From: Halomonas sp.
Lineage (GTDB): Bacteria; Pseudomonadota; Gammaproteobacteria; Pseudomonadales; Halomonadaceae
Direction: 5' to 3'
NCBI RefSeq assembly: GCF_020832045.1
Contig: NZ_JAFIFK010000037.1
Location: 1 to 64,000, forward strand
DNA length: 64,000 nt
Each line of letters opens with the position of its first letter. Position 1 is the stretch's first letter. Below, piece by piece: positions 8,934 to 17,245 of this stretch. The notes beneath the pieces are model-generated. The model ran no database searches, had not been told where the DNA came from, and saw only the letters and a program-made list of their open reading frames with translations. A program made the position numbers and the translations under genes.

Positions 8934-8951
8934 GAGCGGGCATGCCCGCTC
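8934..8951. terminator. Hairpin between convergent operons
   Basis: GAGCGGGC and GCCCGCTC arms flank a 2-base AT spacer, between the acyl-CoA dehydrogenase stop and the convergent dctM stop. There is no clear T-run. It may act as a bidirectional terminator or 3' stabiliser. Confidence 0.5.
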
Positions 8952-8965
8952 CGCCCCCTTCTTGA

Positions 8966-10264
8966 TCACATCTTTCCGGGAAGAAACAGCACCAAGGCGG
9001 GGAAAAGGATCAGCAACGCTAGCCGCACCAGATCCGCCGCCACGAACGGCATCACGCCTTTGAATATCTGTCCTAACGGTACGTCAGGTGCCACCGAGCG
9101 AATCACGAAAACGTTGATGCCGATAGGCGGCGTGATCATGCCCAGCTCCACCGCCACCACCACGATGATGCCGAACCAGATGGGATCGAAGCCCAGGCTG
9201 GTAATCACCGGGTAGAGGATCGGCACCATCAGGATGATCATGGCCATTGGGTCGAGAACGCAGCCCAGCACCAGGAACAGCGCAAGGATCAGCAGCAGAA
9301 CGCCATATTCGCCCACCGGCAGAGAGGTTAGCCAGGAAGTCAGCAGCTGTGGTGTCTGAGTCACGGTGAGGAAATAGCCGAACAGCAGCGCCCCGATCAA
9401 GATAGTGAAGATAGCCACCGAGGTACGTAGGGCATCGAGCAAACAGGCGAGGGTCAAGCGCAGAGTAAGCCGACGACGCAGCAAACCGATCAGAAAAGTG
9501 CAGAAGGCCCCCAGCGCTGACGCCTCCACCGGCGTCACGGCGCCCACGTAAATTCCCCCCACAATGGCGATGAACAGCAGCAGCACCGCCCAGATACCGC
9601 GCAGTGAGTCGAATTTCTCACGCCAGCTCGAACGCTCCCCTGCCGGCATCGATTCCGGCCGAAGCATGCCCAGCACGCGAATCGTGACGAACGAAAGCAG
9701 GATCGCCAGCAGCCCGGGGATCACCCCGGCCACGAACAGCTGGCCAATGTCCTGGTCGGTAAGAAAGCCGTACAGAACCAACACCACCGAGGGGGGAATC
9801 AGGATGCCAAGGGTGCCACCGGAGGCAATCAGGCCGGTGGAAAGGCTGTCTGCATAACCCGTACGACGCATCTCGGGCAGGGCAACTCGTGTCATGGTGG
9901 CGGCGGTGGCCACGGATGAGCCGCAAATGGCGGCGAAGCCTCCGCAGGCCGCCATGGTGGACATGGCCGCACCACCTCGAAAGCCCCCCAGCCAAGCCTG
10001 GCCGGCCCGGAACAGCTCGCGGCTCATTCCAGTGGCCGAAGCGAAGACCCCCATCAGAATGAACATCGGGATAAGGCTCAGGTTGTAGTTGGTCACCGTA
10101 CGCAGCGGCGAGGTGGCCATTACCCCCAGGGCCGCATCCAGACTGGTCACCGCAGCAAAACCGAGCACACCGACGATTCCCATGGCGATACCTACCGGCA
10201 CGCGCACGGCAATCATGGCGAAGAGCCCCAGAAACCCCAGCAGAGCGATCAGGTTGTTATCCAT
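8966..10264 (-). CDS. dctM: TRAP transporter large permease DctM (system A)
   Basis: This is the 12-TM ion-coupled transport subunit of a TRAP importer, 432 aa. The ATG at 10264 has AAGGAG 8 bases upstream; a longer frame upstream is not needed. Family segments include RVPVGIAMGIVG, the PMFILMGVFA region, AAICGSSVATAATM, the GGTLGILIPPSV loop and a late ITPPIGINVFV. The start overlaps the dctQ gene by 8 bases. It is the last gene of the six-gene operon running from the CoA-transferase at 15.2 kb. The substrate is unknown; aromatic or CoA-pathway acids are inferred from the operon. Confidence 0.92.
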   Translation of the reverse strand: MDNNLIALLGFLGLFAMIAVRVPVGIAMGIVGVLGFAAVTSLDAALGVMATSPLRTVTNYNLSLIPMFILMGVFASATGMSRELFRAGQAWLGGFRGGAAMSTMAACGGFAAICGSSVATAATMTRVALPEMRRTGYADSLSTGLIASGGTLGILIPPSVVLVLYGFLTDQDIGQLFVAGVIPGLLAILLSFVTIRVLGMLRPESMPAGERSSWREKFDSLRGIWAVLLLFIAIVGGIYVGAVTPVEASALGAFCTFLIGLLRRRLTLRLTLACLLDALRTSVAIFTILIGALLFGYFLTVTQTPQLLTSWLTSLPVGEYGVLLLILALFLVLGCVLDPMAMIILMVPILYPVITSLGFDPIWFGIIVVVAVELGMITPPIGINVFVIRSVAPDVPLGQIFKGVMPFVAADLVRLALLILFPALVLFLPGKM

Positions 10265-10793
10265 CGCGAGGCTCCTTCGGCGTATCGTCCAGGGTCGAGG
10301 ACGATTCCGGCAGCGCCCCGGGGCGAAAGATGAGCAAGGCCAGCCGAGCCAGCGCCAATAGGCTGGCGGAAACCACACCCAGCCAGGCGGCACCGTAGAA
10401 GGGCCACAGCGGTAGCTGCAGGTCGGACGTCGTCTGACCGGCTCGCAGGATGGTTTCCACGCGCCCGAACAGCACCCAGGCCAGCACCACCACGAAGGCG
10501 GTCACCAGCAGATGGGCAAGGATGTCCATCAACCGACGCAGCCCGGCCGGGCAGAGCTGCCAGACCAGATCCACTGCAATGTGGTCGTTGCGCCAGGTCG
10601 TGGAGCCCAAGCCCCACAGGATGGCGATGCCGAGCAGCAGGCTGGCGATAGCGTGGGCATCGGGAATGGAAGTAGCGAACAGATAGCGCGACAGCGACGC
10701 GATGAAGATCAACAGCGTAATCACGGCCAGGCTGAGGCTGGCGATACGCTCGATCAGCGCCGCGATGGCAGTGATGACAGATTGTGACGGCAT
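10257..10793 (-). CDS. dctQ: TRAP transporter small permease DctQ (system A)
   Basis: This is the four-TM small membrane subunit that pairs with DctM, about 178 aa from the ATG at 10793 (AAGGA upstream). Hydrophobic spans are visible at about residues 12-35, 45-62, 85-105 and 125-150, with the family-typical WRNDHIAVDL loop after the second helix. It lies 17 bases after the DUF3237 gene. Confidence 0.88.
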   Translation of the reverse strand: MPSQSVITAIAALIERIASLSLAVITLLIFIASLSRYLFATSIPDAHAIASLLLGIAILWGLGSTTWRNDHIAVDLVWQLCPAGLRRLMDILAHLLVTAFVVVLAWVLFGRVETILRAGQTTSDLQLPLWPFYGAAWLGVVSASLLALARLALLIFRPGALPESSSTLDDTPKEPRDG

Positions 10794-10809
10794 GGAAATA
10801 TCCTTGGCG

Positions 10810-11277
10810 CTAACCGACGCGGTAGACCTGGATGCAGACCCGGCCGGGTTCACGAATACCACGGCCGATGAAGAGATCGCGTGTCAGCCAGGCCAAGGCA
10901 GGATCGGCTGTCTGGAAACGTGGCGCGGTGCGGAAATAATACTGATCGGGATCGACCGGCTCGCCGCGGATCAGCCGCTCCATGATGGGCTCGGCAGCAT
11001 GCCTCACCCCACCGTTCTCCACTTCGATAAGACTGCCCGCACGGGTACGCAGGGTGTAGCGCGCCATGATCTCGGCGCAGCCGTCGGGGCGGATCAATTG
11101 CCAGTCCGCCCCACCGCAAAGCACCTCTCCGGCAAGCATCGGCCCTTCGAAAGTGCCTCCGGCGATAGGAATGATGCGTCGACGGCCGGTGGGCAGCTCA
11201 CCGATCTCGAGAGGGTCTTCGACCAGCACGTTCAGGGTCGTGACATGCTCCAGCTCAGGGGGATGATCGAGTCTCAC
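10810..11277 (-). CDS. DUF3237 domain protein inside a TRAP/beta-oxidation operon
   Basis: This protein has 155 aa and its biochemical role is not established. The GTG at 11277 is chosen because AGGAGG stands 6 bases upstream; an ATG at 11388 would overlap the preceding dctP. The DUF3237 signature spans almost the whole protein: PIAGGTFEGP, GADWQLIRPDG, ARYTLRT and DQYYFRTAPRF. It lies between dctP and dctQ, an unusual place, so it is expressed with the transporter and with the CoA-transferase and thiolase upstream. A role on a thioester or aromatic intermediate is possible but unproven. Confidence 0.8.
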   Translation of the reverse strand: MRLDHPPELEHVTTLNVLVEDPLEIGELPTGRRRIIPIAGGTFEGPMLAGEVLCGGADWQLIRPDGCAEIMARYTLRTRAGSLIEVENGGVRHAAEPIMERLIRGEPVDPDQYYFRTAPRFQTADPALAWLTRDLFIGRGIREPGRVCIQVYRVG

Positions 11278-11371
11278 GTAGACCTCCTGCGGACATATGC
11301 CGTAGAACCAGTGACCGCCGGCTCCCCAGCCCACGAGGGCAGGAGAGCCGTTATCGAATGGCAGCAAGGGT

Positions 11372-12391
11372 TTACTCGGCCAAGGCATCCACGGCGGCGA
11401 GCCTCTCCTGCAGATCGCTCAGCAGGCTCTCGGGGTCGTGGCCCGCATTCCGCACACGCTCCGCCCAGGCCTCGCGCAGCGGAGCCGCGGCCTCGCGCCA
11501 AGCGGCCAGCTCTTCGTCGGTCAGCTCGATCATGGTGTGGTCGGGCGAACTGCGGAACTGCTCATGCCCTTCACGCTCCATCTCCTCCCAGCCCCGGGTG
11601 ACGCGGGTCGCCCACTCCCCGGTGCAGTGATCGTTGATCACCGCCTGCTGTTCGTCGCTCATCCGCCCATAGGTGTTGCGGTTGATCAGGATGGCCTGCC
11701 AGGAGGAGTACATCGGGTACTCGATGTGATACCGGGTGATATCGTCGATGCCGAACAGGATCGTCGAACCGGAGGGGAAGGTGATGGCGTCCGCGGTGCC
11801 CCTGGCCAAGGCCTCGCGAGTCTCGGGGGCAGAGACTTGAACGCTGGCCCCGCCCAGCTCGCTGACGAATTGGGCAATGGTGGAATTTGCCGGCCGAATC
11901 GTCATGCCGCGAATCTGATCCGGGTGTCGTATCTCATTCTTGGCATGCAGGGTGCCGGGGTAGTGCCCATGTATGAGGCACATCACCACCTCCGGCATCT
12001 CCTGCTCGGCATGCTGCTTGTACCACTCGGTCGCAGCTGCCGCTCCGTTCAGGGTATCGCTGACGATGAAGGGCAACTGCAACAGGTCTGAAACCGGGAA
12101 CCGCCCTGCGGTGTATCCGGGGTTGACCCAGGTAATGTCGGCAATGCCGGTGGCAGCCATGTCGTAATGGTCTTCTGCGCTGCCGAGCTGCTGAGCCGGG
12201 TACATCTGGAAGCGTATGGTGCCATCGGACGCCTCATGGATGGACTCGGTCCACTCCTTGAAACCGGTAGCGGGCAAGGCGTGCTGCTCGGGTAGCCAAT
12301 GAGCAAAGCGTAACGTTACGTCCTGCGCCTGGGCCGCTGAGGACCAGACGCCGAGACACAGGAAACCGATCAGGAGCTTGCGTGCTGTCAT
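11372..12391 (-). CDS. dctP: TRAP transporter substrate-binding protein DctP (system A)
   Basis: This is a 339-aa periplasmic binding protein with a signal peptide ending ...SSAAQAQ. AAGGAG precedes the ATG at 12391. Family signatures are LRFAHWLPEQHALP, GYTAGRFPVSDLLQLPF, LHAKNEIRHPDQIRGMTIRP and PMYSSWQAILINRNTY. It belongs to a different DctP subfamily from the three orphans: it lacks the CILQ cysteine and the C-terminal cysteine. It is the cognate binding protein for DctQM at 8966-10793 and is separated from the thiolase gene upstream by only 75 bases. Confidence 0.9.
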   Translation of the reverse strand: MTARKLLIGFLCLGVWSSAAQAQDVTLRFAHWLPEQHALPATGFKEWTESIHEASDGTIRFQMYPAQQLGSAEDHYDMAATGIADITWVNPGYTAGRFPVSDLLQLPFIVSDTLNGAAAATEWYKQHAEQEMPEVVMCLIHGHYPGTLHAKNEIRHPDQIRGMTIRPANSTIAQFVSELGGASVQVSAPETREALARGTADAITFPSGSTILFGIDDITRYHIEYPMYSSWQAILINRNTYGRMSDEQQAVINDHCTGEWATRVTRGWEEMEREGHEQFRSSPDHTMIELTDEELAAWREAAAPLREAWAERVRNAGHDPESLLSDLQERLAAVDALAE

Positions 12392-12466
12392 TATTATTTC
12401 TCCTTGTCATTGCCGGATGGAGCGGCAGCTGCCCGTCATGGGGCTAGCCGCGCCCCGCTACAGTGC

Positions 12467-13657
12467 TCACCCCACCTTGACGATCAGCGCCGCCGCGGAG
12501 TCGCCTGCCGCACAGCCGGTCACCAGGGCATAGCCGCCACCCTTCAGCGCGGTCTCCTCGATCGCCTCGATCAGCAGTCGCGCCAGAGTCGGGGCCTGGG
12601 GGTGGCCGTAGACCAGCGAGGTGCCGTAGTTGTTGAAGGTGTTGGCGTCGAGCCCCAGGGCCTTGGCCAGGTGCAGGTCGTTGGCGATGAAGGGCGTGTG
12701 GTTCTTGATCGTCTTGATCTGGTCGAGGCTCAGGCCGGCGTGGTTCAACGCCCGCTTGACCGACTCCGCCGGCGCCATGGGCATATGCGCCGGCTTGGTA
12801 CGGGCATGCCCGTAGGCGACGACCTGCACGGCCATCTGCGGATCGCTGCTCAATGCCTGGGCTCGCTCACGGGTGGTGACGACGATACCGGCATTGGCAT
12901 CGGCCGGATGGGTCTGGGCGCCGAAAGTGTGGATGCCGTCGGACTGCACCGGGCGCAGCTTGGCCAGTGCCTCGGCGCTGGTGGCGGCCACCCCCTCGTC
13001 GGCCTCGATCACCTTGACCTCCTTGCGCGAGACCGCTGCCTCGAGCGGAAACATGTAGCGCTTCTGGAAGGCACGGTCGTCGGCCAGGGCCTCGGCGTAC
13101 TGCTCATAGCGACGCAGCGTCAGCTCGTCGGCCTGCTCCCGGCTGAAGCCATGCTCCCGCGCCACGTTCTCGGCGGTGGTGAGCATGTCCTTGCCGGTGG
13201 CCGGGTCGGCGGCGATGTTGTCCATGTTCCAGTTTTCGGCGATCACCTCGCCACCCGGCCCATTGGGGTTGGGCCAGATGGTATGGGGGCCGTTGGAGGG
13301 ACGGTCGGCGAGCAGGCAGTAGGTGGTCTCGAAGCTGCCGGAATCCACTGCCAGCGCGGCATTGAACACCGCCGTGGTGGCAGTGGCGCAGGCCTGGGTG
13401 ATGTTCTGGCCCGGTGCCTGCCCCGCCCCCATCATGGCCGCCGCCCAGGGCGCCCCGTAGAAGATCGACTTCTGCCCCACCGAAACGCCCAGGTAGAGAT
13501 AGTCGATGATGGTGGGATCGATGTCGCGGCTGGCGAACCAGCGCTTGCTGGTGGCCGCCCCCAGCTCGATGGAGTTGATGGTCGCCAGGCTGCCCATCCA
13601 TTTGCAGAAGGGGCTGGAGTAGTAACCGCCGTAGGGAATGTAGGCGTTCTTGAACAT
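12467..13657 (-). CDS. Thiolase-family acyl-CoA acetyltransferase (beta-ketoacyl-CoA cleavage)
   Basis: This 396-aa thiolase-superfamily enzyme probably cleaves an aromatic beta-ketoacyl-CoA into aroyl-CoA and acetyl-CoA. The nucleophilic cysteine is C90 in ITQACATATTAV. The basic residues appear in KNHTPFI and NNYGTSLVYGHPQ, and a second cysteine is in GCAAGDSAAAL near the C-terminus. It diverges from PcaF (42884-44086) and resembles the lipid-transfer/SCP-x-like thiolase branch. AGGAG precedes the ATG at 13657. It lies 19 bases after the CoA-transferase gene, so it is the second gene of that operon. Confidence 0.85.
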   Translation of the reverse strand: MFKNAYIPYGGYYSSPFCKWMGSLATINSIELGAATSKRWFASRDIDPTIIDYLYLGVSVGQKSIFYGAPWAAAMMGAGQAPGQNITQACATATTAVFNAALAVDSGSFETTYCLLADRPSNGPHTIWPNPNGPGGEVIAENWNMDNIAADPATGKDMLTTAENVAREHGFSREQADELTLRRYEQYAEALADDRAFQKRYMFPLEAAVSRKEVKVIEADEGVAATSAEALAKLRPVQSDGIHTFGAQTHPADANAGIVVTTRERAQALSSDPQMAVQVVAYGHARTKPAHMPMAPAESVKRALNHAGLSLDQIKTIKNHTPFIANDLHLAKALGLDANTFNNYGTSLVYGHPQAPTLARLLIEAIEETALKGGGYALVTGCAAGDSAAALIVKVG

Positions 13658-13676
13658 ATCGTTTTCTCCTGGATGT

Positions 13677-15236
13677 TCAGTCGCGGGTCAGATGCTCACG
13701 CAGGCCGCTCCACTGCGGCTGGAAGAGCTCGACCGGCATCTCGCGCAGCTCGCTGGCGATGCGCGGCACGAAGTCCATGGCCGCCAGAATGTCGCGCTCG
13801 ACGTCCAGCCCCGGGGCGATTTCGGTCAGAGTGATCTCGCCGTCGAGCAGCTCGAAGACACAGCGCTCGGTAACGAACAGCACCGGCTTTCCGGTCTCCT
13901 GGGCATAACGCCCGCTGAAAGTGATCTGGTCGACACGCTGGACGAACTTGCGGCGGTGTCCTTCCTGAAGAATCTGCAGGCGCCCCTCATCGACCGTCAC
14001 CTCGCCGCCGTTGGTGAAGGTGCCGCAGAACACCACCTTGCGCGCGTTCTGGCTGATGTTGATGAAGCCGCCCGGCCCCACCACCTTGTCTCCGAACTTG
14101 CTGACGTTGAGGTTGCCCTCGTGATCGGTCTGGGCCAGGCCCAGGAAGCAGACGTCGAGGCCACCGCCGTCATAGAAGTCGAACTGGTAGCCGTGGTCGA
14201 TGATCGCCTCGGCGTTGTAGGAGGTGGCGAAATCGCCGCCGCTGGCGGGCACGCCGCCATAGGTGCCAAGCTCGGTGGTCAGCGTCATCAGATCGCTGAC
14301 GCCCTCCTCCGCCGCCACGCTGGAGACCCCTTCGGGCATACCGATGCCGAGGTTGACGATACCCCCCGGCACCAGCTCCATGGCGGCGCGTCGGGCGATC
14401 ACCTTGCGCGGGTCCAAGGGCATCGGCTTGATGCCCCCTAGCGGCATCTTGAGGTCACCGGCCAGCGCCGGGTTGTAGGTGGTGGTGATGGTCTGCATGT
14501 GGTGTTCGGGTTCGGCCACCACCACGTAGTCGACCAGATCGCCCGGCACCTTGACCTGCTTGGGATGCAGGCTGCCCTGGGTGGCCAGGTACTCCACCTG
14601 AGCGATGACGATACCGCCGCTGTTCTTTGCCGCCTGGGCCATGGAGAGCTGCTCGAGAAGGAGTGCCTCGCGCTCCATGCTCAGGTTGCCGCGCTCATCG
14701 GCGGTGGTGGCACGAATGACGGCCACATCCACCGGGAAGGTGCGATACAGCAGCCACTCTTCCCCTTCGAGCTCGACCAGCTTGACCAGATCCTCCACGG
14801 CAGCCTGGTTGGCCTTGCCGCCCTCGAGGCGTGGATCGACGAAAGTACCGATCCCCACCTTACTGAGCACACCGGGCTTCTTGCCGGCAATGTGTCGCCA
14901 TAAGTGCGCCAGCACACCCTGGGGCAGCAGATAGCCTTCGGCACGATTCTCGCGAATCAGCTCACCCATGCGCGGTGCCTGACCGGTATGGCCGCTGATC
15001 AGTCGCTTGACCAGGCCGACATGGCCGAGGTGATTCATGCCGCGGGTCTTGCCGTCACCGCACCCGCAGCTGTGGGCCACGGTGAGGTTGCGGGGCGCGC
15101 CGGTTTCCAGGAAGCGTTGCTCCAGCGCCGTGGCCACCGCCTCGGCGAAACCGGACAGGCCGGCGGTGGTCCAGATGACGGTATCGTCATCCTGGATCAG
15201 GTTCGCCGCAGACATGCTGTCGATGATCTTGGTCAC
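13677..15236 (-). CDS. Acyl-CoA:carboxylate CoA-transferase (YdiF/propionate-type, alpha-beta fused)
   Basis: This is a family I CoA-transferase, about 519 aa, with both halves fused in one chain. The second half has NLGIGMPEGVSSVA and the catalytic glutamate in TTELGTYGG (E322 from this start). The GTG at 15236 is preferred because GAGGG lies 6 bases upstream; an in-frame ATG at 15251 has no ribosome site. A role in releasing aromatic acid from aroyl-CoA, or in activating the substrate by transfer, is inferred from its position beside a thiolase. It is the first gene of the operon that ends with dctM at 8966, downstream of a strong palindromic operator. Confidence 0.85.
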   Translation of the reverse strand: MTKIIDSMSAANLIQDDDTVIWTTAGLSGFAEAVATALEQRFLETGAPRNLTVAHSCGCGDGKTRGMNHLGHVGLVKRLISGHTGQAPRMGELIRENRAEGYLLPQGVLAHLWRHIAGKKPGVLSKVGIGTFVDPRLEGGKANQAAVEDLVKLVELEGEEWLLYRTFPVDVAVIRATTADERGNLSMEREALLLEQLSMAQAAKNSGGIVIAQVEYLATQGSLHPKQVKVPGDLVDYVVVAEPEHHMQTITTTYNPALAGDLKMPLGGIKPMPLDPRKVIARRAAMELVPGGIVNLGIGMPEGVSSVAAEEGVSDLMTLTTELGTYGGVPASGGDFATSYNAEAIIDHGYQFDFYDGGGLDVCFLGLAQTDHEGNLNVSKFGDKVVGPGGFINISQNARKVVFCGTFTNGGEVTVDEGRLQILQEGHRRKFVQRVDQITFSGRYAQETGKPVLFVTERCVFELLDGEITLTEIAPGLDVERDILAAMDFVPRIASELREMPVELFQPQWSGLREHLTRD

Positions 15237-15269
15237 TTCGCGCCCTCTCATCCATCATTTAAACAAACG

Positions 15270-15296
15270 ATTAAACATATTGTTTAATAAACAAAC
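15270..15296. promoter_or_regulatory. Palindromic operator (candidate MarR box 2)
   Basis: ATTAAACA-TAT-TGTTTAAT (15270-15288) is a perfect palindrome. It overlaps TTGTTTAATAAACAAAC (15280-15296), the motif shared with three other promoters in the phenylpropenoid cluster. It lies just upstream of the CoA-transferase start, where a repressor would block transcription. Confidence 0.65.
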
Positions 15297-15347
15297 ATTT
15301 ATAGCGACAAGCACACGACCCGCCCCCACTAAGGTGGCAGCCAATGC

Positions 15348-16646
15348 TCAGCCGCTGGTCAGTACCAGCACGATCTGGGGATAGAAGATCACCAGGGCCA
15401 CCACCAGGATGTCAGCGATGAGGAAGGTCGATACGCCGCGGAAAATGTCCATCAGCGAGGCGTACTGACCCGCCACCCCCTTGATCACGAAGATGTTCAT
15501 GCCCACCGGCGGCGTGATCATGCCGATTTCCAGCAGCTTGACCAGCAGCACGCCGAACCAGATCAGGCTGACGTCGTACAGCTCGAAGATGGGCAGCAGC
15601 ACGGGCAGGGTCACCAGCATGGCCCCGAAGGGCTCCATGAACAGCCCGAGGAACAGATAGATCAGCACCACCACCAGCATCAGTTCCAGGTAGGAAGGAT
15701 CCCAGCCGCTGACGGCCCCGGTGATGTAGCCGGCCACGCCGCTCAGGCTCAGAAACAGGGTAAACATGCTGGCACCGACGCCGATGATCAACAGTGCCGA
15801 GGTGGTGGAGAGTGTCTCGAGAAGCGCCGCCTTCATGGCCTTCCCATCCAGGCGCCGCAGCAGCAGGCCGATCAGTATTGCACCGGCAGCGCCGACGGCA
15901 CCGGCCTCGGTGGCAGTGAAGAAGCCGGAGAAGAGTCCGCCGAAAACCAGTACGCCTAGCGCCAGCACCGGCCAGATATCGAGCAGCGCCTGACGCGGAG
16001 TTACCTCGCGGGCGCCAACGGCCTCCCGCGGTACGATATCGGGGCGTAGCCAACTGACCATCAGAATCACGATGCAGTAGCTCACCGCTGTCAGCAGGCC
16101 GATGGTGATGCCCCCGAGAAACACCTGGGTGATCGAGACCTGGGCGAAGACGCCGTACACGATCATCAGGATGCTAGGGGGGATCAGTGCCCCGATGGTG
16201 CCACCCGCCGCAATGGTGCCGCAGGCAAAGCTGGGCTTATAGCCGCCTTTCACCATCTCGGGAATGGCGATACGGCCCATGGCGGCCGAGCAGGCGACGC
16301 TTGAGCCACTCACCGCAGCGAAGCCGGAGCTGGCAAAGATACTGGAAATGGCCACACCGCCCGGCAGCCAGCGAAACACCACTTTGGCCGCATTGAACAA
16401 ACCATTGGTCAGCCCGGTGTGATAGCAGACGAACCCCATCAGCAGGAACATGGGCACCGCGCTGAGGGTCCACTTGGCGATGAACTCGTAGGGCGTCGAG
16501 GAGAGCATGCCGATGGCAGTATCCCAGCCGAACATCACCGTCATCCCGCCGAGAGACACCGCCACCAATGCAAGTGCTACCGGTACGCGAAGCGCCAGTA
16601 GCAGCAGCAGAATGGCCAGTCCATAAAAACCAATCGCAACGGACAT
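15348..16646 (-). CDS. dctM: TRAP transporter large permease DctM (system B)
   Basis: This is a 432-aa, 12-TM transport subunit. The ATG at 16646 (MSVAIGFYGLAIL) has AAAGG upstream. Family signatures are RVPVALALVAVS, PMFLLMGFVCYHTG, ASSGFAAVSGSSVACSAAMGR, AAGGTIGALIPPSI and GMITPPVGMNIFVIKG. It follows dctQ by 4 bases and ends the dctP-dctQ-dctM operon that starts at 18379. It is clearly paralogous to system A but divergent enough for a different specificity. Confidence 0.92.
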   Translation of the reverse strand: MSVAIGFYGLAILLLLLALRVPVALALVAVSLGGMTVMFGWDTAIGMLSSTPYEFIAKWTLSAVPMFLLMGFVCYHTGLTNGLFNAAKVVFRWLPGGVAISSIFASSGFAAVSGSSVACSAAMGRIAIPEMVKGGYKPSFACGTIAAGGTIGALIPPSILMIVYGVFAQVSITQVFLGGITIGLLTAVSYCIVILMVSWLRPDIVPREAVGAREVTPRQALLDIWPVLALGVLVFGGLFSGFFTATEAGAVGAAGAILIGLLLRRLDGKAMKAALLETLSTTSALLIIGVGASMFTLFLSLSGVAGYITGAVSGWDPSYLELMLVVVLIYLFLGLFMEPFGAMLVTLPVLLPIFELYDVSLIWFGVLLVKLLEIGMITPPVGMNIFVIKGVAGQYASLMDIFRGVSTFLIADILVVALVIFYPQIVLVLTSG

Positions 16647-16650
16647 GAAA

Positions 16651-17169
16651 TTACCTTTCCTCTTGCGCGGGGGTGTCGTAAGTCTCCCCACTTACCAGCA
16701 ATGGCAGTCTGACCAAGCAGACGAATGCGGCCAGTGCAAAGGCGATGGGCAGCACGAAATAGGTGGGCCAGACCGGCATGGGCACGTTGAGGGACATGAC
16801 AAAGGCACCGATATGATATTGCTCCATTGCCTTGTCCCAGGTTGCCACGGCCAGGATGGTGTAAATACCCGCCGATAGGAGCGATACCAGCACGTCAGAA
16901 ATGCGAATCAGCCGTGGGCCCATCATGCCTTCCAAGGCTTCGACGCTGATCATGCTGCGGCGCCACTCGACCCACCCCAGCGGCAGCAGAGCCAGGGTGA
17001 TCAGGTAGTAGCGGGTGACCAGTTCCAAGGTGGCGGGAATGGAGATCGACAGCGTCGAGCGCAGCACCACATCCAGGGTGATGTGCACCACCATCAGCAG
17101 GATGCCCAGGGTACCCAACAGCGCCAGGCCGACAGCAGCCATGTTGGTCAGGCGATATAGAACGGCCAT
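16651..17169 (-). CDS. dctQ: TRAP transporter small permease DctQ (system B)
   Basis: This is a 172-aa small membrane subunit with four predicted TM spans. The first is at about residues 10-32 (MAAVGLALLGTLGILLMVV), and the conserved WVEWRRSMISVEAL loop follows the second. It lies between dctP and dctM of system B. A strong hairpin precedes it in the transcript, probably lowering its expression relative to dctP. Confidence 0.88.
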   Translation of the reverse strand: MAVLYRLTNMAAVGLALLGTLGILLMVVHITLDVVLRSTLSISIPATLELVTRYYLITLALLPLGWVEWRRSMISVEALEGMMGPRLIRISDVLVSLLSAGIYTILAVATWDKAMEQYHIGAFVMSLNVPMPVWPTYFVLPIAFALAAFVCLVRLPLLVSGETYDTPAQEER

Positions 17170-17203
17170 GAGGCGTCTCCTACATCAAGGAAAACACTGC
17201 ACA

Positions 17204-17223
17204 GGCCGGCCCGAGGGCCGGCC
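17204..17223 (-). terminator. Intra-operon hairpin between dctP and dctQ
   Basis: GGCCGGCCC-GA-GGGCCGGCC is a perfect 9-base stem without a T-run, in the 76-base gap between dctP and dctQ. It is likely a 3' stabiliser or partial terminator that gives excess binding protein over membrane subunits. Confidence 0.65.
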
Positions 17224-17245
17224 ATTCGTGGTGCTTGCGACAAAC

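Noticed and set aside
12404..13834. Long plus-strand open frame opposite the thiolase
   Set aside because: It is the GC-rich complement of a clear thiolase gene with motifs. The deduced protein is low in complexity and has no recognisable domain.
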